A DNA stretch of 64,000 bases, from NCBI RefSeq assembly GCF_030555055.1, contig NZ_JAMOAO010000001.1, positions 4,898,001-4,962,000 of the forward strand, in the 5' to 3' direction. Positions within the stretch are counted from its first letter, which is position 1. Each line of letters starts with the position of its first letter. The DNA comes from Nocardiopsis sp. YSL2. Lineage in GTDB: Bacteria > Actinomycetota > Actinomycetes > Streptosporangiales > Streptosporangiaceae. The position numbers and the translations under genes are program-made. Below, in pieces: positions 44,645-52,637 of the stretch. The notes beneath the pieces are model-generated. The model ran no database searches. It saw nothing but the letters and a program-made list of their open reading frames with translations, and was not told where the DNA came from.

Positions 44645-45874
44645 ATGAGTGAGGCCACCGCGCCCGCCTTCAGCCTGGAACTCAGCGAGGATGTTCGCGA
44701 CGTCCGGGACTGGGCCCACGGATTCGCCGCCGATGTCATCCGCCCCGCCGCCGCCGAGTGGGACGAGCGGGAGCAGACCCCCTGGCCGATCATCCAGGAG
44801 GCCGCCAAGATCGGCCTGTACTCCCTCGACTTCTTCGCCAACCAGTGGCTGGAGCCCAGTGGGCTCGGCATCCCCGTCGCCTTCGAGGAGCTGTACTGGG
44901 GCGACCCGGGTATCGCCCTCGCGCTGACCGGTACCGGTCTGGCGGCCGTGTCGGTGGCGGCCAACGGCACCCAGGAACAGCTCCTGGAGTGGACGCCGCA
45001 GATGTTCGGCACCGCCGACGACGTCAAGCTCGCGGCGTTCTGCTCCTCGGAGCCCGACGCCGGCAGCGACGTCTCGGCGATTCGCACCCGGGCCGTGTAC
45101 GACCAGGCCAGGGACGAGTGGGTGATCAACGGAACCAAGACGTGGGCCACCAACGGCGGCATCGCCGACGTGCACGTGGTCGTGGCCTCCGTGGAGCCCG
45201 AGTTCGGCTCGCGGGGCCAGGCGACGTTCATCGTTCCGCCGAACACCCCGGGTCTGAGCCAGGGACAGAAGTTCGCCAAACACGGCATCCGCGCCTCGCA
45301 CACGGCCGAGGTCGTGCTCAAGGACGTCCGGGTGCCGGGTTCGTGCCTGCTCGGCGGCAAGGAGAAGCTGGACGAGCGCCTCGCCCGCGTCCGCGAGGGC
45401 AAGCGCTCCAACGGCCAGGCCGCGATGAAGACCTTCGAGGCCTCCCGCCCGAGCGTCGGCGCCATGGCGGTCGGCTGCGCCCGTGCCGCCTACGAGTACG
45501 CGCTGGAGTACGCGACCCAGCGCGAGCAGTTCGGAAGGCCCATCGGCGAGAACCAGGGCGTGGCCTTCCTCCTGGCCGAGATGGCCACGCGTATCGACGC
45601 CGCCCGCCTCCTGGTCTGGCGCGCCGCGTGGATGGCCCGCAACAACAAGGACTTCGACCGGGCCCAGGGCTCCATGAGCAAGCTCTACGCCAGCGAGACC
45701 GCCACGTTCGTCACCCAGAACGCCGTGCGCATCCTCGGCGGCAACGGCTACACGCGCGAGTACCCGGTGGAGCGCTGGCACCGCGACGCCACGATCTTCA
45801 CCATCTTCGAGGGCGCGAGCGAGATCCAGAAGCTCATCATCGGCCGCCAGATCACCGGCTTGCCCGTGCGGTGA
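44645..45874 (+). CDS. Acyl-CoA dehydrogenase
   Basis: A 409-residue flavin-dependent acyl-CoA dehydrogenase (beta-oxidation type). FCSSEPDAGSDVSAIRTRA and WVINGTKTWATNGGIADV are the FAD/substrate signatures. REQFGRPIGENQGVAF lies in the C-terminal helix domain, and the catalytic Glu is in FTIFEGASEIQ near the end. ATG 44645 has AAAGGATG upstream. A prophage is integrated within the last 27 codons: the exact 44-bp repeat 45794-45837/61884-61927 includes the codons of the catalytic segment. The element supplies its own version of the last dozen codons, so the protein still ends ITGLPVR. A palindromic operator precedes the gene. Confidence 0.96.
   Translation: MSEATAPAFSLELSEDVRDVRDWAHGFAADVIRPAAAEWDEREQTPWPIIQEAAKIGLYSLDFFANQWLEPSGLGIPVAFEELYWGDPGIALALTGTGLAAVSVAANGTQEQLLEWTPQMFGTADDVKLAAFCSSEPDAGSDVSAIRTRAVYDQARDEWVINGTKTWATNGGIADVHVVVASVEPEFGSRGQATFIVPPNTPGLSQGQKFAKHGIRASHTAEVVLKDVRVPGSCLLGGKEKLDERLARVREGKRSNGQAAMKTFEASRPSVGAMAVGCARAAYEYALEYATQREQFGRPIGENQGVAFLLAEMATRIDAARLLVWRAAWMARNNKDFDRAQGSMSKLYASETATFVTQNAVRILGGNGYTREYPVERWHRDATIFTIFEGASEIQKLIIGRQITGLPVR
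45794..45837. repeat. attL core (44-bp exact repeat)
   Basis: It is identical to 61884-61927. It encodes IFTIFEGASEIQKL at the end of the acyl-CoA dehydrogenase. Similarity continues to the stop codon (45874 / 61964) with only synonymous changes. Confidence 0.88.
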
Positions 45875-45994
45875 TGTTTGCGCAGTTCAGCGTATTGGTT
45901 TCGTAATTTTGTTCTAGGTCGAACGGGGTGTGTGTTCGGTGAATGAGGGAAGGTTACCGCTCATGACCGGCACTTACCGCGTGTTCCCGCACGG

Positions 45995-46022
45995 GTGTTG
46001 CCGATCCTGTTACCGGCAACAC
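45995..46022. repeat. Conserved hairpin next to the DUF module
   Basis: GTGTTGCCG (45995-46003) pairs perfectly with CGGCAACAC (46014-46022). A related hairpin with a bulge lies at about 9924-9953 beside the decayed copy of the same gene. Confidence 0.5.
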
Positions 46023-46150
46023 TGGCAAGAGGTCAGCTCACAGAGGGTACGAAGAACACTACGCGCTGACGTGGTCAATGTGGTGGAGGGCTGAGCCGCT
46101 CAACACCAGAAGGCGAGAGTGGGGCCGGGTGGGGAAGCCCCCGGCCTCCA

Positions 46151-46495
46151 TCACAGATCGTTGATGAACGCTGCTTCCGGCTCAGGGGGAAGCCGGTGCT
46201 CGGGGGTGACCATCTCGGGCTGCACGGGCAGCTCGGGCGTGAAGTAGTCCCACGGGTTCATGCCGGGAGGGCATCCGTAGGGTCCAGCCCAGGCCGCGGG
46301 TTCGTCCTTGTCGAGCTGGGCCAAGGCTGGTGACACGAGTCCTGCGGCGGTGCCTTCCTTGATGATGATCAGGACCCAGGGGAGCCCGTCTCGGAGGACG
46401 AGGCATGGTGTGCCGCTCAGGCGGGAGGTGACGATCACGCGGATCTGTGCGGTGGTGTGTTCCGATGGTCGGGTCTGCGCCGCCAATATGGTCAC
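46151..46495 (-). CDS. Hypothetical prophage protein (114 aa), paralogue family
   Basis: A 114-residue protein, MTILAAQTRPSEHTTAQIRV, with a middle section LVLRDGLPWVLIIIKEG and a C-terminal block GPYGCPPGMNPWDYFTPELP. The last residues are AAFINDL. No known domain is recognised. A frameshifted tandem paralogue lies at 46757-47094 and a decayed third at about 10.0-10.2 kb. The 17-bp palindrome CCCTGTTCAGAACAGGG lies 58 bp upstream of the start, so it is probably repressor-controlled. Confidence 0.65.
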   Translation of the reverse strand: MTILAAQTRPSEHTTAQIRVIVTSRLSGTPCLVLRDGLPWVLIIIKEGTAAGLVSPALAQLDKDEPAAWAGPYGCPPGMNPWDYFTPELPVQPEMVTPEHRLPPEPEAAFINDL

Positions 46496-46552
46496 TGTGG
46501 GTCACCTTGCCTTACTGTTTCCGCTTTGCGGGGTTAAACCGCACCTTATGTC

Positions 46553-46569
46553 CCCTGTTCAGAACAGGG
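46553..46569. promoter_or_regulatory. Palindromic operator CCCTGTTCAGAACAGGG
   Basis: A perfect 8-bp inverted repeat around one base upstream of the 114-residue gene. The related site CCCTGTTCAGGG is at 47152-47163 upstream of its paralogue. It is a candidate binding site for the nearby XRE-type protein. Confidence 0.55.
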
Positions 46570-46756
46570 TTCACTCTCGGCGGGGCGAGCACGCCCATCT
46601 AACAGCGAGTGATACGTCGGATAATGGGACGCACGCGAAAGGATTTCGGTTGCCTCCGACCCGAATGCGCAAGCACGGTAGTCAGGGGCGGCTTAGGGCT
46701 GAGCCGCCTAGCACCATAAGAAGTGGGACCGGGGTGCTGGGAAACACCAGCCGCAG

Positions 46757-47094
46757 TCAGAGGTCGTTGATGAAGGCGCTTTCCAGATGAGCGGGGAGCC
46801 GGTGCTCGGGCTGGATCTGACTGGGGTGACGGGGCATGTCGGGGGGAGACGTAGTCCCACACGTTTCCGCCGGGCGGGCAGCCGAAGGGCACGAACCAGG
46901 CGTCGCGCTCAGCCTGCTCTAGTCCGGCGAATACGGGGGCTGCGTCGCCTGCTCTGACCCCCTGCTGAAGGATGATCAGTGAGTCCGTCTCGCAGGATCA
47001 GGCCCGGTGTGTCCGTCAGGTGGGGGGTGACGATCACACGGATGGGTCCGGTGGGCCGTTCTGCTTCTACGAAGTGTTCCGTCAAGATTGTCAC
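46757..47094 (-). pseudogene. Frameshifted paralogue of the 114-residue prophage gene
   Basis: Three reading-frame pieces together match the intact neighbour. MTILTEHFVEAERPTGPIRV to LILRDGL is one frame. IILQQGVRAGDAAPVFAGLE then FGCPPGGNVWDYVSP is a second. PEHRLPAHLESAFINDL is a third, ending at 46757. Single-base indels lie near 46980 and 46850. The gene and upstream region look like a tandem duplication that decayed. Confidence 0.8.
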
Positions 47095-47151
47095 TGTGTG
47101 TCACCGTCCTCGTGGTCCGACGTTTTCGCGGATCTCACCGTAGCCGGTGAT

Positions 47152-47163
47152 CCCTGTTCAGGG
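47152..47163. promoter_or_regulatory. Second palindrome CCCTGTTCAGGG
   Basis: It shares CCCTGTTCAG with the operator at 46553 and occupies the same place relative to the paralogous pseudogene. Confidence 0.4.
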
Positions 47164-47246
47164 CCATGCGTGAGACGGAAAAGCAGACTTCACGCTAACT
47201 CAGTGTGATACTCCCGATGTTAGGGCGCTGTTTGATGCCGAAAGGT

Positions 47247-47764
47247 TCACCCCTCTAGCTCGTAGTATTTCTCCAGCATCTTCAGCCCCACCGCCAAGTC
47301 CTTCACCACCTCGGCCGGGCTCAGAGACGACCCGGGCAGGGACGCACCGCGCTGGACGCCGGCTATCTCTCGGGACAACGTGTAGTCGCGTAGTCCTCCT
47401 GGGAGCTCGGTCCAGGTGAGCAAACCGTGCTCGGTGTCCACCCCGCCTACGACTCTCAGCTGTTCAGATGGGGGCGGGGTCGGCTTGGTGTCGACGGTGG
47501 TGGACCCGTTCTGGAGGTCTTGGAATTGGCCGGGCGCCCAGCCGAGCGTGTTTTCGAGGGCTGTGACGTTTTCGGGTCGGGGTGTGGTCTTGCCGCGGAT
47601 GATGTTCCGGTAGGTGTTGGTGGTGACTCCCATCCGTGCTGCTATCTCCTGGACGCTGAGGCCCTTCTCGCGTCTGTACTGGTCAACGATGGTTTCGCGG
47701 CCAGCGCCTTCTTAAGGAGGGCGAACCCGCCCACCCCTGTGGCCCGTTCGAGGTCTTCGCGCAT
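47247..47764 (-). pseudogene. Frameshifted XRE-family repressor-like gene
   Basis: The start is ATG 47764 (MREDLERATGVGGFALLKKA, with GGCGGAAG upstream). The frame then shifts near 47690 into ETIVDQYRREKGLSVQEIAA, MGVTTNTYRNIIRGK and TTPRPENVTALENTLGWAP, a clear XRE helix-turn-helix. About 80 further residues end YYELEG. The second piece alone has an ATG at 47633, but that would lack the first two helices of the DNA-binding domain. As the only repressor-like gene in the prophage, its loss would fit a defective element. Confidence 0.7.
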
Positions 47765-47846
47765 GCTTCCGCCCTTCCGGCGAATCGGGGGACACCTGGC
47801 GTCATGATCCACCACCCCAACCCCTGACACAGACAGGAGGCCCACA

Positions 47847-48077
47847 GTGGCCAACTCCTACAGGCCGAACCGGATGCTCGGCACCCCGCAGGCACAGGCG
47901 ATGTTCGAGGCTCAGGAGCGGTGGGGGCAGGCGCTGTCTGCGTTCACCGGCATGGTCCAGCAGACCCGTCAGGCCGGTTTCGCGAAGCGGCAGGCTCGGG
48001 CGATCGTCGCGGCGTCCATCGTCCAGGACGTCGCAGGTTCAGCGTTCGTGAAAGACGATGTGGATGATGAGGAGTGA
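47847..48077 (+). CDS. Hypothetical prophage protein (76 aa)
   Basis: A 76-residue mostly helical protein: MANSYRPNRMLGTPQAQAMF, then AKRQARAIVAASIVQDVAGS, with an acidic end DDVDDEE. GTG 47847 follows AGGAGGCCCACA, a strong ribosome site. It is the first gene of a rightward run of short phage genes. No domain is recognised. Confidence 0.65.
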   Translation: MANSYRPNRMLGTPQAQAMFEAQERWGQALSAFTGMVQQTRQAGFAKRQARAIVAASIVQDVAGSAFVKDDVDDEE

Positions 48078-48203
48078 GCACCGATCAGACCCTCGGCCGG
48101 CACCGGGACGACCTGGTGTGCCGGGGAACGGCTTCGACCCAGCTGTGCAAGGCCGCCGGCAGCCGAGGGAAGGCCCACACCCGTTCCTCCCTTTCGAGGG
48201 CCG

Positions 48204-48377
48204 CTGGCCGAAGTGTGGGTTGCCCCGCTGGGTACCGACCCCACCGAACCCGGCTGGTCCTGGCTCGGCACCTTGACAAACCAAGCCCCCGCGCCGGCGC
48301 TCACCTCTCAGCGGATCTCCGACATGTTCGACAGCTCGCTGCACCACCTCATCACCCGTGAGGAGACCAACCCCTGA
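48204..48377 (+). pseudogene. Fragment resembling a phage tail-tube protein
   Basis: An open frame without a good start reads LAEVWVAPLGTDPTEPGWSW, then LGTLTNQAPAPALTSQRISD and a stop at 48375-48377. EVWVAPLGT..PT...W..LG is the opening pattern of actinophage major tail proteins. The upstream 130 bp is in other frames, so the N-terminus is lost and the rest of the tail protein is missing. The stop overlaps the next start (TGATG). Confidence 0.4.
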
Positions 48378-48539
48378 TGGCCCGACTCCGAACCCTCAAC
48401 GTGGACACGAAGGGCGGCCGGGAAGACATCCTGGTGCTCGACCAGCTCACTGACGCCGAACGCACTGGGGGGGCTCGACGAGGTCGCTATGATCGACGGT
48501 GACGTGGCCACCCTCCGACTGTCGGTAGGCGACCCCTGA
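48377..48539 (+). pseudogene. Short prophage gene split at a G7 run
   Basis: ATG 48377 begins MARLRTLNVDTKGGREDILV and LDQLTDAERTG, then runs through seven G (48467-48473). With a shift, the product continues GLDEVAMIDGDVATLRLSVG to the stop at 48537-48539, which overlaps the next gene's ATG as TGATG. The unshifted frame ends 9 codons after the G run. Either a decay mutation or a programmed shift is possible. Confidence 0.5.
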
Positions 48540-48868
48540 TGGGCAAGCTGACCGCCCCCATGACCGTGTACGTCAAGGTCGGCCGGGGGCGCCGCTACAA
48601 GCTCGGCACCGCCACCATCGACCTGCCCGTGAATCTCGACCCGGAAGGGTTCGGCACGCTCGGGCCTCTCGCCGGTCCGGTCGCGGACGGGTTGCGTGGT
48701 GCCGCGTCGGAGCTGGCGGGGGAACCGGACTGGAAGCACCTGGCGCTCACCCTCGCGTTGTCCATGGCGTTGAAGGGCCCGCAGGCGTACACGACCGCTG
48801 AGGACAACTACCCGGACCTGACCGTCAAGGTGAGGGACAACGGGGACGGGTCGGTCACCTACGAGTAG
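48539..48868 (+). CDS. Hypothetical prophage protein (109 aa)
   Basis: A 109-residue protein: MGKLTAPMTVYVKVGRGRRY, TIDLPVNLDPEGFGTLGPLA, and a C-terminal TVKVRDNGDGSVTYE strand pair. The TGATG start-stop overlap with the previous frame indicates coupled translation, as in phage operons. No family is recognised. Confidence 0.65.
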   Translation: MGKLTAPMTVYVKVGRGRRYKLGTATIDLPVNLDPEGFGTLGPLAGPVADGLRGAASELAGEPDWKHLALTLALSMALKGPQAYTTAEDNYPDLTVKVRDNGDGSVTYE

Positions 48869-48892
48869 GGTGACTGATGTGGGCGCCCCCAG

Positions 48893-49168
48893 CTAGAAAC
48901 CGGCGACCGTGCCCTTGGAGGAGATGCCACGGCGAAGCTCATCGAGCAGCACGAGATTGACGGACCTCTCCTCCTCGCTGTTCTCCACACTGTCCCGGAC
49001 ACCATCACCTGGTCCCACGCGGTGGACAAGGTCCTGGGCGCACAGCGCGGTTCCCTCCCACAGGGTGGCCGCCCGCATCCATACGCCTTCGCGGATGCAC
49101 TCAGCGCAGTACCCCAGAGGAGGCATGGGTCGGGTGTCCGAACACTTCGTGGGGGGCTGGTCAGCCAT
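48893..49168 (-). CDS. Hypothetical Cys-rich small protein (91 aa)
   Basis: A 91-residue protein. The N-terminal CSDTRPMPPLGYCAECIREG and LWEGTALCAQDLVHRVGPG carry four Cys that could bind zinc; the tail is helical. ATG 49168 follows AGGAGGACCAAC, a near-ideal ribosome site. It is transcribed opposite to the phage run. Similar small Cys-containing proteins occur in actinomycete mobile regions; the role is unknown. Confidence 0.6.
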   Translation of the reverse strand: MADQPPTKCSDTRPMPPLGYCAECIREGVWMRAATLWEGTALCAQDLVHRVGPGDGVRDSVENSEEERSVNLVLLDELRRGISSKGTVAGF

Positions 49169-49253
49169 GTTGGTCCTCCTGGTCGTGCGCGGTCCTTAGT
49201 TGGAGCCGCGCTGACCGCTGACAGTAGCTCCCCGCGGGGACATTCGAAGTCGT

Positions 49254-49694
49254 TCAGAACAATGGAGTCGCAACGAACAGGGGGACCACGGCCGGTGCCA
49301 GTGCTGCGAGTGCCACTAGGAGGCTCCCGACGGCAACCCATGTGGCACGCCTACCGCCCTTGTCGACCACAGCAGTGTGGTTCTCCAATGCTTGCCGGTG
49401 CAACTGGTTCTCCTTGAGAACCTCCAGCGTGACCTCGCGAAGCCGCTGGTTTTCCTCCAGCAGCCGGGCCGTCTCCTCGCGGTGCGCGTGGTTTGCATCG
49501 AGCACCTGCTGGGTCGCGCGAATCATCTTCGCGTTCTTGTAGGCCACGCTTGTCAACAGCCGGTCCAGGGTTGAGCTGTCGCGCAGGTCGATCGTCCCGG
49601 CGATGTCGTCATGGAAGAATCCTGGCGGAGGATGCTTCATGCGTCCACCAGCTTCCGGGTGACCCCAGCGCTTGTCCTCCTGTGTTCCGGTCAC
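49254..49694 (-). CDS. Hypothetical coiled-coil protein with C-terminal membrane span
   Basis: A 146-residue protein. Residues about 25-60 are soluble (FFHDDIAGTIDLRDSSTLDR). A long charged helix with heptad-like pattern follows (EETARLLEENQRLREVTLEV). One hydrophobic span ends the protein (ATWVAVGSLLVALAALAPAV). GTG 49694 follows GGAAGGACACC; ATG 49616 is an alternative. It could be a holin-associated or membrane-anchored phage protein, but nothing in the sequence decides that. Confidence 0.55.
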   Translation of the reverse strand: MTGTQEDKRWGHPEAGGRMKHPPPGFFHDDIAGTIDLRDSSTLDRLLTSVAYKNAKMIRATQQVLDANHAHREETARLLEENQRLREVTLEVLKENQLHRQALENHTAVVDKGGRRATWVAVGSLLVALAALAPAVVPLFVATPLF

Positions 49695-49814
49695 GGTGTC
49701 CTTCCTGCCGTCGCGAGTCGCGGGTGAGACGCGGCGTGGATGCCGGTGGTTCCCTGGGTGGCCGATGTAGGCCAGAGCAGGGCAGGGGGCGGGTGTTCCC
49801 GTTACGGTCACCCC

Positions 49815-50327
49815 GTGGATCTCACCCTCACCGACGCCTGGGCCCTGTGGTGGTCCGGCCAGCAGCTCACCGACCACACCCTGTACGGTGCCCCTGTGCT
49901 GTGGCTCGGCCGCGCAGGAAAGATGCTCGCGTTCCTCGCCGGATGCACCATCGTCCTGGATATCATCGGCTCCGAACGCCTCATCGCGTGGGGCGAACAG
50001 ATCCAGACTTCTAAAGGGAAATGGATCTGGTGGACCTTGGTCCCTCTGGGAGCTCTGCTCGTCCCGTGGGTGAGCGTTCTGGCCTTTCGGCGCTGGGACC
50101 CTCCGGAAGGGACATTAGGGGCGGCCAACCAGATCGTGGGGCTCGCCAGCCTTCCCACTGCGATTGCGAGCTTGACTCTCGGAACGGCCCTCACGGTCGA
50201 GAAGACCCCTGCTGTTGTCATCTGGTTCGGCCGGCTCTTGGCTCGCCCCCGGTTTGAGTGGTGGCTGCGGGTCGTCGCGGCCCCGCTGTTCTTCGTCGGG
50301 TTCGCCCTGGACTACCTCGCGTCGTGA
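49815..50327 (+). CDS. Hypothetical membrane protein (170 aa)
   Basis: A 170-residue protein with about four hydrophobic spans: PVLWLGRAGKMLAFLAGCTI, WWTLVPLGALLVPWVSVLAF, VGLASLPTAIASLTLGTAL and AAPLFFVGFALDYLAS. It has no recognised family. GTG 49815 is the start that gives a short soluble N-terminus (VDLTLTDAWALWWSG); the ribosome site is weak. It is divergent from the coiled-coil membrane protein gene, so the pair may function together. Confidence 0.55.
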   Translation: MDLTLTDAWALWWSGQQLTDHTLYGAPVLWLGRAGKMLAFLAGCTIVLDIIGSERLIAWGEQIQTSKGKWIWWTLVPLGALLVPWVSVLAFRRWDPPEGTLGAANQIVGLASLPTAIASLTLGTALTVEKTPAVVIWFGRLLARPRFEWWLRVVAAPLFFVGFALDYLAS

Positions 50328-50363
50328 CCAACCGGCCCACTCCGCAGTGCGCATTCGAGAGCG

Positions 50364-50879
50364 TTAGTCCCGCTCCCAAATCACTTGCACCTGTCCGCGC
50401 TTCTTTGAGACAGAAGCGCCATACGCACCACCGACCACAGTACCGATGGGGCCCCCGAAGAGGGTTCCGAGAAGAGCACCGTTGACCACCGGGGTCGCCG
50501 ACGTGCGATCCGCATCCTTCTCCTGCTGCTGGATACGCCACCCCTGCGCGATCATCCTCTTTGCGTCCTTCTCGAACGCACGCCGGTCCTTGTACACCGA
50601 CACCCGCAGAGTCTCCCGTGGCGGAACCAGCCCAGCAGGATCGAACCCCACCGCTTCCTCAGCAGCCGTCACCGACCCGTGCTCAGCGACAAGGCCCGCC
50701 AGCTTCTTGCCAGCAGCCCCGGACTCCAACGGGTCCAGTAGCTCGCCCGCAGCAACTGACTCTTCCAGTTTCGGCTTTGGGCTTGCCGGCGTCTCCAGGA
50801 GAGGCTTCCACCGGAACCCGGTGTAGTACCACTTCTCGTCGTCGGATATCACTGCCTTGCCGATGGTCATACGTGCCAT
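50364..50879 (-). CDS. Hypothetical protein with glycine-zipper-like C-terminus
   Basis: A 171-residue protein. The N-terminal part KWYYTGFRWKPLLETP is followed by an acidic linker. A basic alpha/beta segment comes next (ETLRVSVYKDRRAFEKDAKR, then MIAQGWRIQQQEKDAD), then the Gly-rich hydrophobic block GALLGTLFGGPIGTVVGGAY near the end. The last part resembles glycine-zipper membrane segments. ATG 50879 is preferred over the adjoining GTG. No function is assignable. Confidence 0.55.
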   Translation of the reverse strand: MARMTIGKAVISDDEKWYYTGFRWKPLLETPASPKPKLEESVAAGELLDPLESGAAGKKLAGLVAEHGSVTAAEEAVGFDPAGLVPPRETLRVSVYKDRRAFEKDAKRMIAQGWRIQQQEKDADRTSATPVVNGALLGTLFGGPIGTVVGGAYGASVSKKRGQVQVIWERD

Positions 50880-50950
50880 CACAGCCCCCTGAGCGCGCCC
50901 CCTACCTGGTAAGACGCCATGGGCACGTCAGCGGTTGCGCGGAGGTGAAC

Positions 50951-51084
50951 GTGCCTGCCCGCCCCTCTCAACCATGCAAGACCCCGGGGTGCCCGGGGAA
51001 GGCACGCCCCGGCAAACCCACCTGCCCTGATTGCCGCACCCGATCCAACCGGGACTTGAGGCAGTGCCGCGGCCACTCCTGGTG
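50951..51084 (+). pseudogene. N-terminal fragment of an HNH-endonuclease-like gene
   Basis: GTG 50951 follows GGAGGTGAAC. The frame begins VPARPSQPCKTPGCPGKARP then GKPTCPDCRTRSNRDLRQ, the Cys-pair N-terminus seen in small actinophage HNH nucleases. It is cut at 51085 by the IS3 element. Sequence beyond the IS (52334 onward) includes TTRAEWKQRGAKVV and WADHITDWH, which may be the altered remainder. Confidence 0.45.
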
Positions 51085-51150
51085 TGTCCTGTGTTTTTCG
51101 GAGTCGGATTTCTGGATCCTGGGACCACGTGACCCTTGAAGGAGGGCGTC

Positions 51151-51456
51151 GTGGGACGTCGTGGATACCCGGCCGAGTTCCGCCGCAAGGTCCTGGACCT
51201 GGTCGAGAGCGGGCGCAGCGTCGCGGACGTGGCGCGTGATCTGGACATCAGCACCGAGACGATCTACGCCTGGCGGCGCCAGGACCGTATCGACCAGGGT
51301 CTGGCCCCTGGCCTGACCAGCACCGAGAAGACCGAACTGGCCGTAGCGAACAAGCGCATCGCCGAGTTGGAGGCCGAGCTGGCGATCCACCGCCGGGCCA
51401 GTGAGCTGCTGGGCAAGGTGGTGCCCCCAAAAGACGGTTCGAGGCGATCGCGGTGA
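51151..51456 (+). CDS. IS3 transposase OrfA
   Basis: A 101-residue protein with a helix-turn-helix (FRRKVLDLVESGRSVADVAR, then LDISTETIYAWRRQ) and a leucine-zipper-like C-terminus (LAVANKRIAELEAELAIHRR). GTG 51151 follows GAAGGAGG. The frame overlaps orfB at a CCCCCAAAAGA stretch near 51424, where a -1 shift would give the fused OrfAB transposase. Confidence 0.88.
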   Translation: MGRRGYPAEFRRKVLDLVESGRSVADVARDLDISTETIYAWRRQDRIDQGLAPGLTSTEKTELAVANKRIAELEAELAIHRRASELLGKVVPPKDGSRRSR

Positions 51457-52298
51457 TGGCCGCCGAGGGCCATCCGGTCCAGGTCGCCGTCCGGGTACTG
51501 GGGGTCTCGGAGTCCGGGTTCTACGCCTGGCGCGACCGCGGCCCCTCGGCCCGCTCCGTCCGGCACGTGCTGCTCACCGACACCATCCGCCAGATCCATG
51601 CCGCCTCCAACGGCGTCTACGGGGTGCGGCGTGTGCACGCCGAACTCACCCTCGGGCGAGGGATGCAGCTCTGGCACGGCACAGTGGCGATGCTGATGTC
51701 CCGGGCCGACATCAAAGGAGTCGCCGGCCGCCCGAAGTGGCGGCGGGCGCGGCCGGACCTGGTCTCGGCCGACCTGGTGGATCGCCAGTTCACCCGCCAG
51801 GGCCTGGACCAGCTCTGGGTCACCGATATCACCGAGCACCCCACCCGCGAGGGCAAGGTCTACTGCGCGGTGGTGCTGGACGTGTGCTCGCGGCGTGTGG
51901 TCGGGTGGGCGATCGATTCCTCGCCCACGGCGGCGTTGACCACGAACGCGCTCGGGATGGCCATCGACAACCGCCAACCAGCTCCGGGGACGGTCATCCA
52001 CTCCGATCATGGCGTGCAGTTCGGATCTTGGGCCTTCACGCGTCGGGCCAAGGAGTCCGGTCTGGTGCCCTCGATGGGATCGATCGGGGACTGCTACGAC
52101 AATGCCGTCATCGAGTCGTTCTGGTCGCGCATGCAGGTCGAACTCTTGGATCGGCGCAGGTGGCGAACCAGACTTGAGCTGGCCAACGCGATCTTCGATT
52201 ACCTGGAGATCTTCCACAACCGGCAGCGCCGACACTCGGCGATCGGCTGGCTGACGCCCATAGAGTTCGAGAACGAACAACCGAGCACCGTGGCCTGA
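51453..52298 (+). CDS. IS3 transposase OrfB (DDE integrase core)
   Basis: A 281-residue integrase-core protein. The DDE triad is visible as Asp in LWVTDITEHPT, Asp in VIHSDHGVQFGSWAF and Glu in DNAVIESFWSRMQVE. HNRQRRHSAIGWLTPIEFE is the typical C-terminus. In vivo it is probably made as the OrfAB fusion through a -1 frameshift at the end of orfA. Reading frames are intact, so the element may be active. Confidence 0.92.
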   Translation: MMAAEGHPVQVAVRVLGVSESGFYAWRDRGPSARSVRHVLLTDTIRQIHAASNGVYGVRRVHAELTLGRGMQLWHGTVAMLMSRADIKGVAGRPKWRRARPDLVSADLVDRQFTRQGLDQLWVTDITEHPTREGKVYCAVVLDVCSRRVVGWAIDSSPTAALTTNALGMAIDNRQPAPGTVIHSDHGVQFGSWAFTRRAKESGLVPSMGSIGDCYDNAVIESFWSRMQVELLDRRRWRTRLELANAIFDYLEIFHNRQRRHSAIGWLTPIEFENEQPSTVA

Positions 52299-52332
52299 GA
52301 ATCCGAGAACACGGCTCCACCAAACTCAGGAC

Positions 52333-52557
52333 ATGCCAGAGCCTCCAATAAACCCGGCACGAAACACCGCACCCAACCCGACAACGCGAGCCGAGTGGAA
52401 GCAACGAGGCGCGAAAGTCGTGATGATCAACGCCGACCAGGACACGCTCACCCACAGGGCACAGGCACACCGACCCACCGCATGGGCCGACCACATCACC
52501 GACTGGCACCGCCACTACCGGCCCGGCCACGTCGACCAGCACATTACCACCGGGTGA
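52333..52557 (+). pseudogene. Frame downstream of IS3, possible altered 3' part of the HNH-like gene
   Basis: A 74-residue frame starting at the IS edge. TTRAEWKQRGAKVVMINADQ and AWADHITDWHRHYRPGHVDQ resemble the spacing of an HNH fold (R..W...R..V, then DHI..W), but the usual Cys and Asn residues are missing. Best read as a mutated remnant. Confidence 0.35.
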
Positions 52558-52637
52558 CCCACCACCACCCCCAACCTGCCTTCGCGTTAACCCAGGTCAG
52601 AGCCCGCACGCCTTCCCTCCCCTCCACCAGGGGGTAG

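Larger units (their letters stand above)
51085..52333 (+). mobile_element. IS3-family insertion sequence
   Basis: It is 1249 bp, with imperfect terminal inverted repeats beginning TGTCCTG(T/A)GTTT at 51085 and, reversed, at 52333. It contains overlapping orfA and orfB. I see no clear target duplication. Confidence 0.8.

Noticed and set aside
46553-46569. LexA/SOS box
   Set aside because: The palindrome CCCTGTTCAGAACAGGG has GTTC/GAAC in the wrong order and spacing for the actinobacterial SOS box (GAAC-N4-GTTC).
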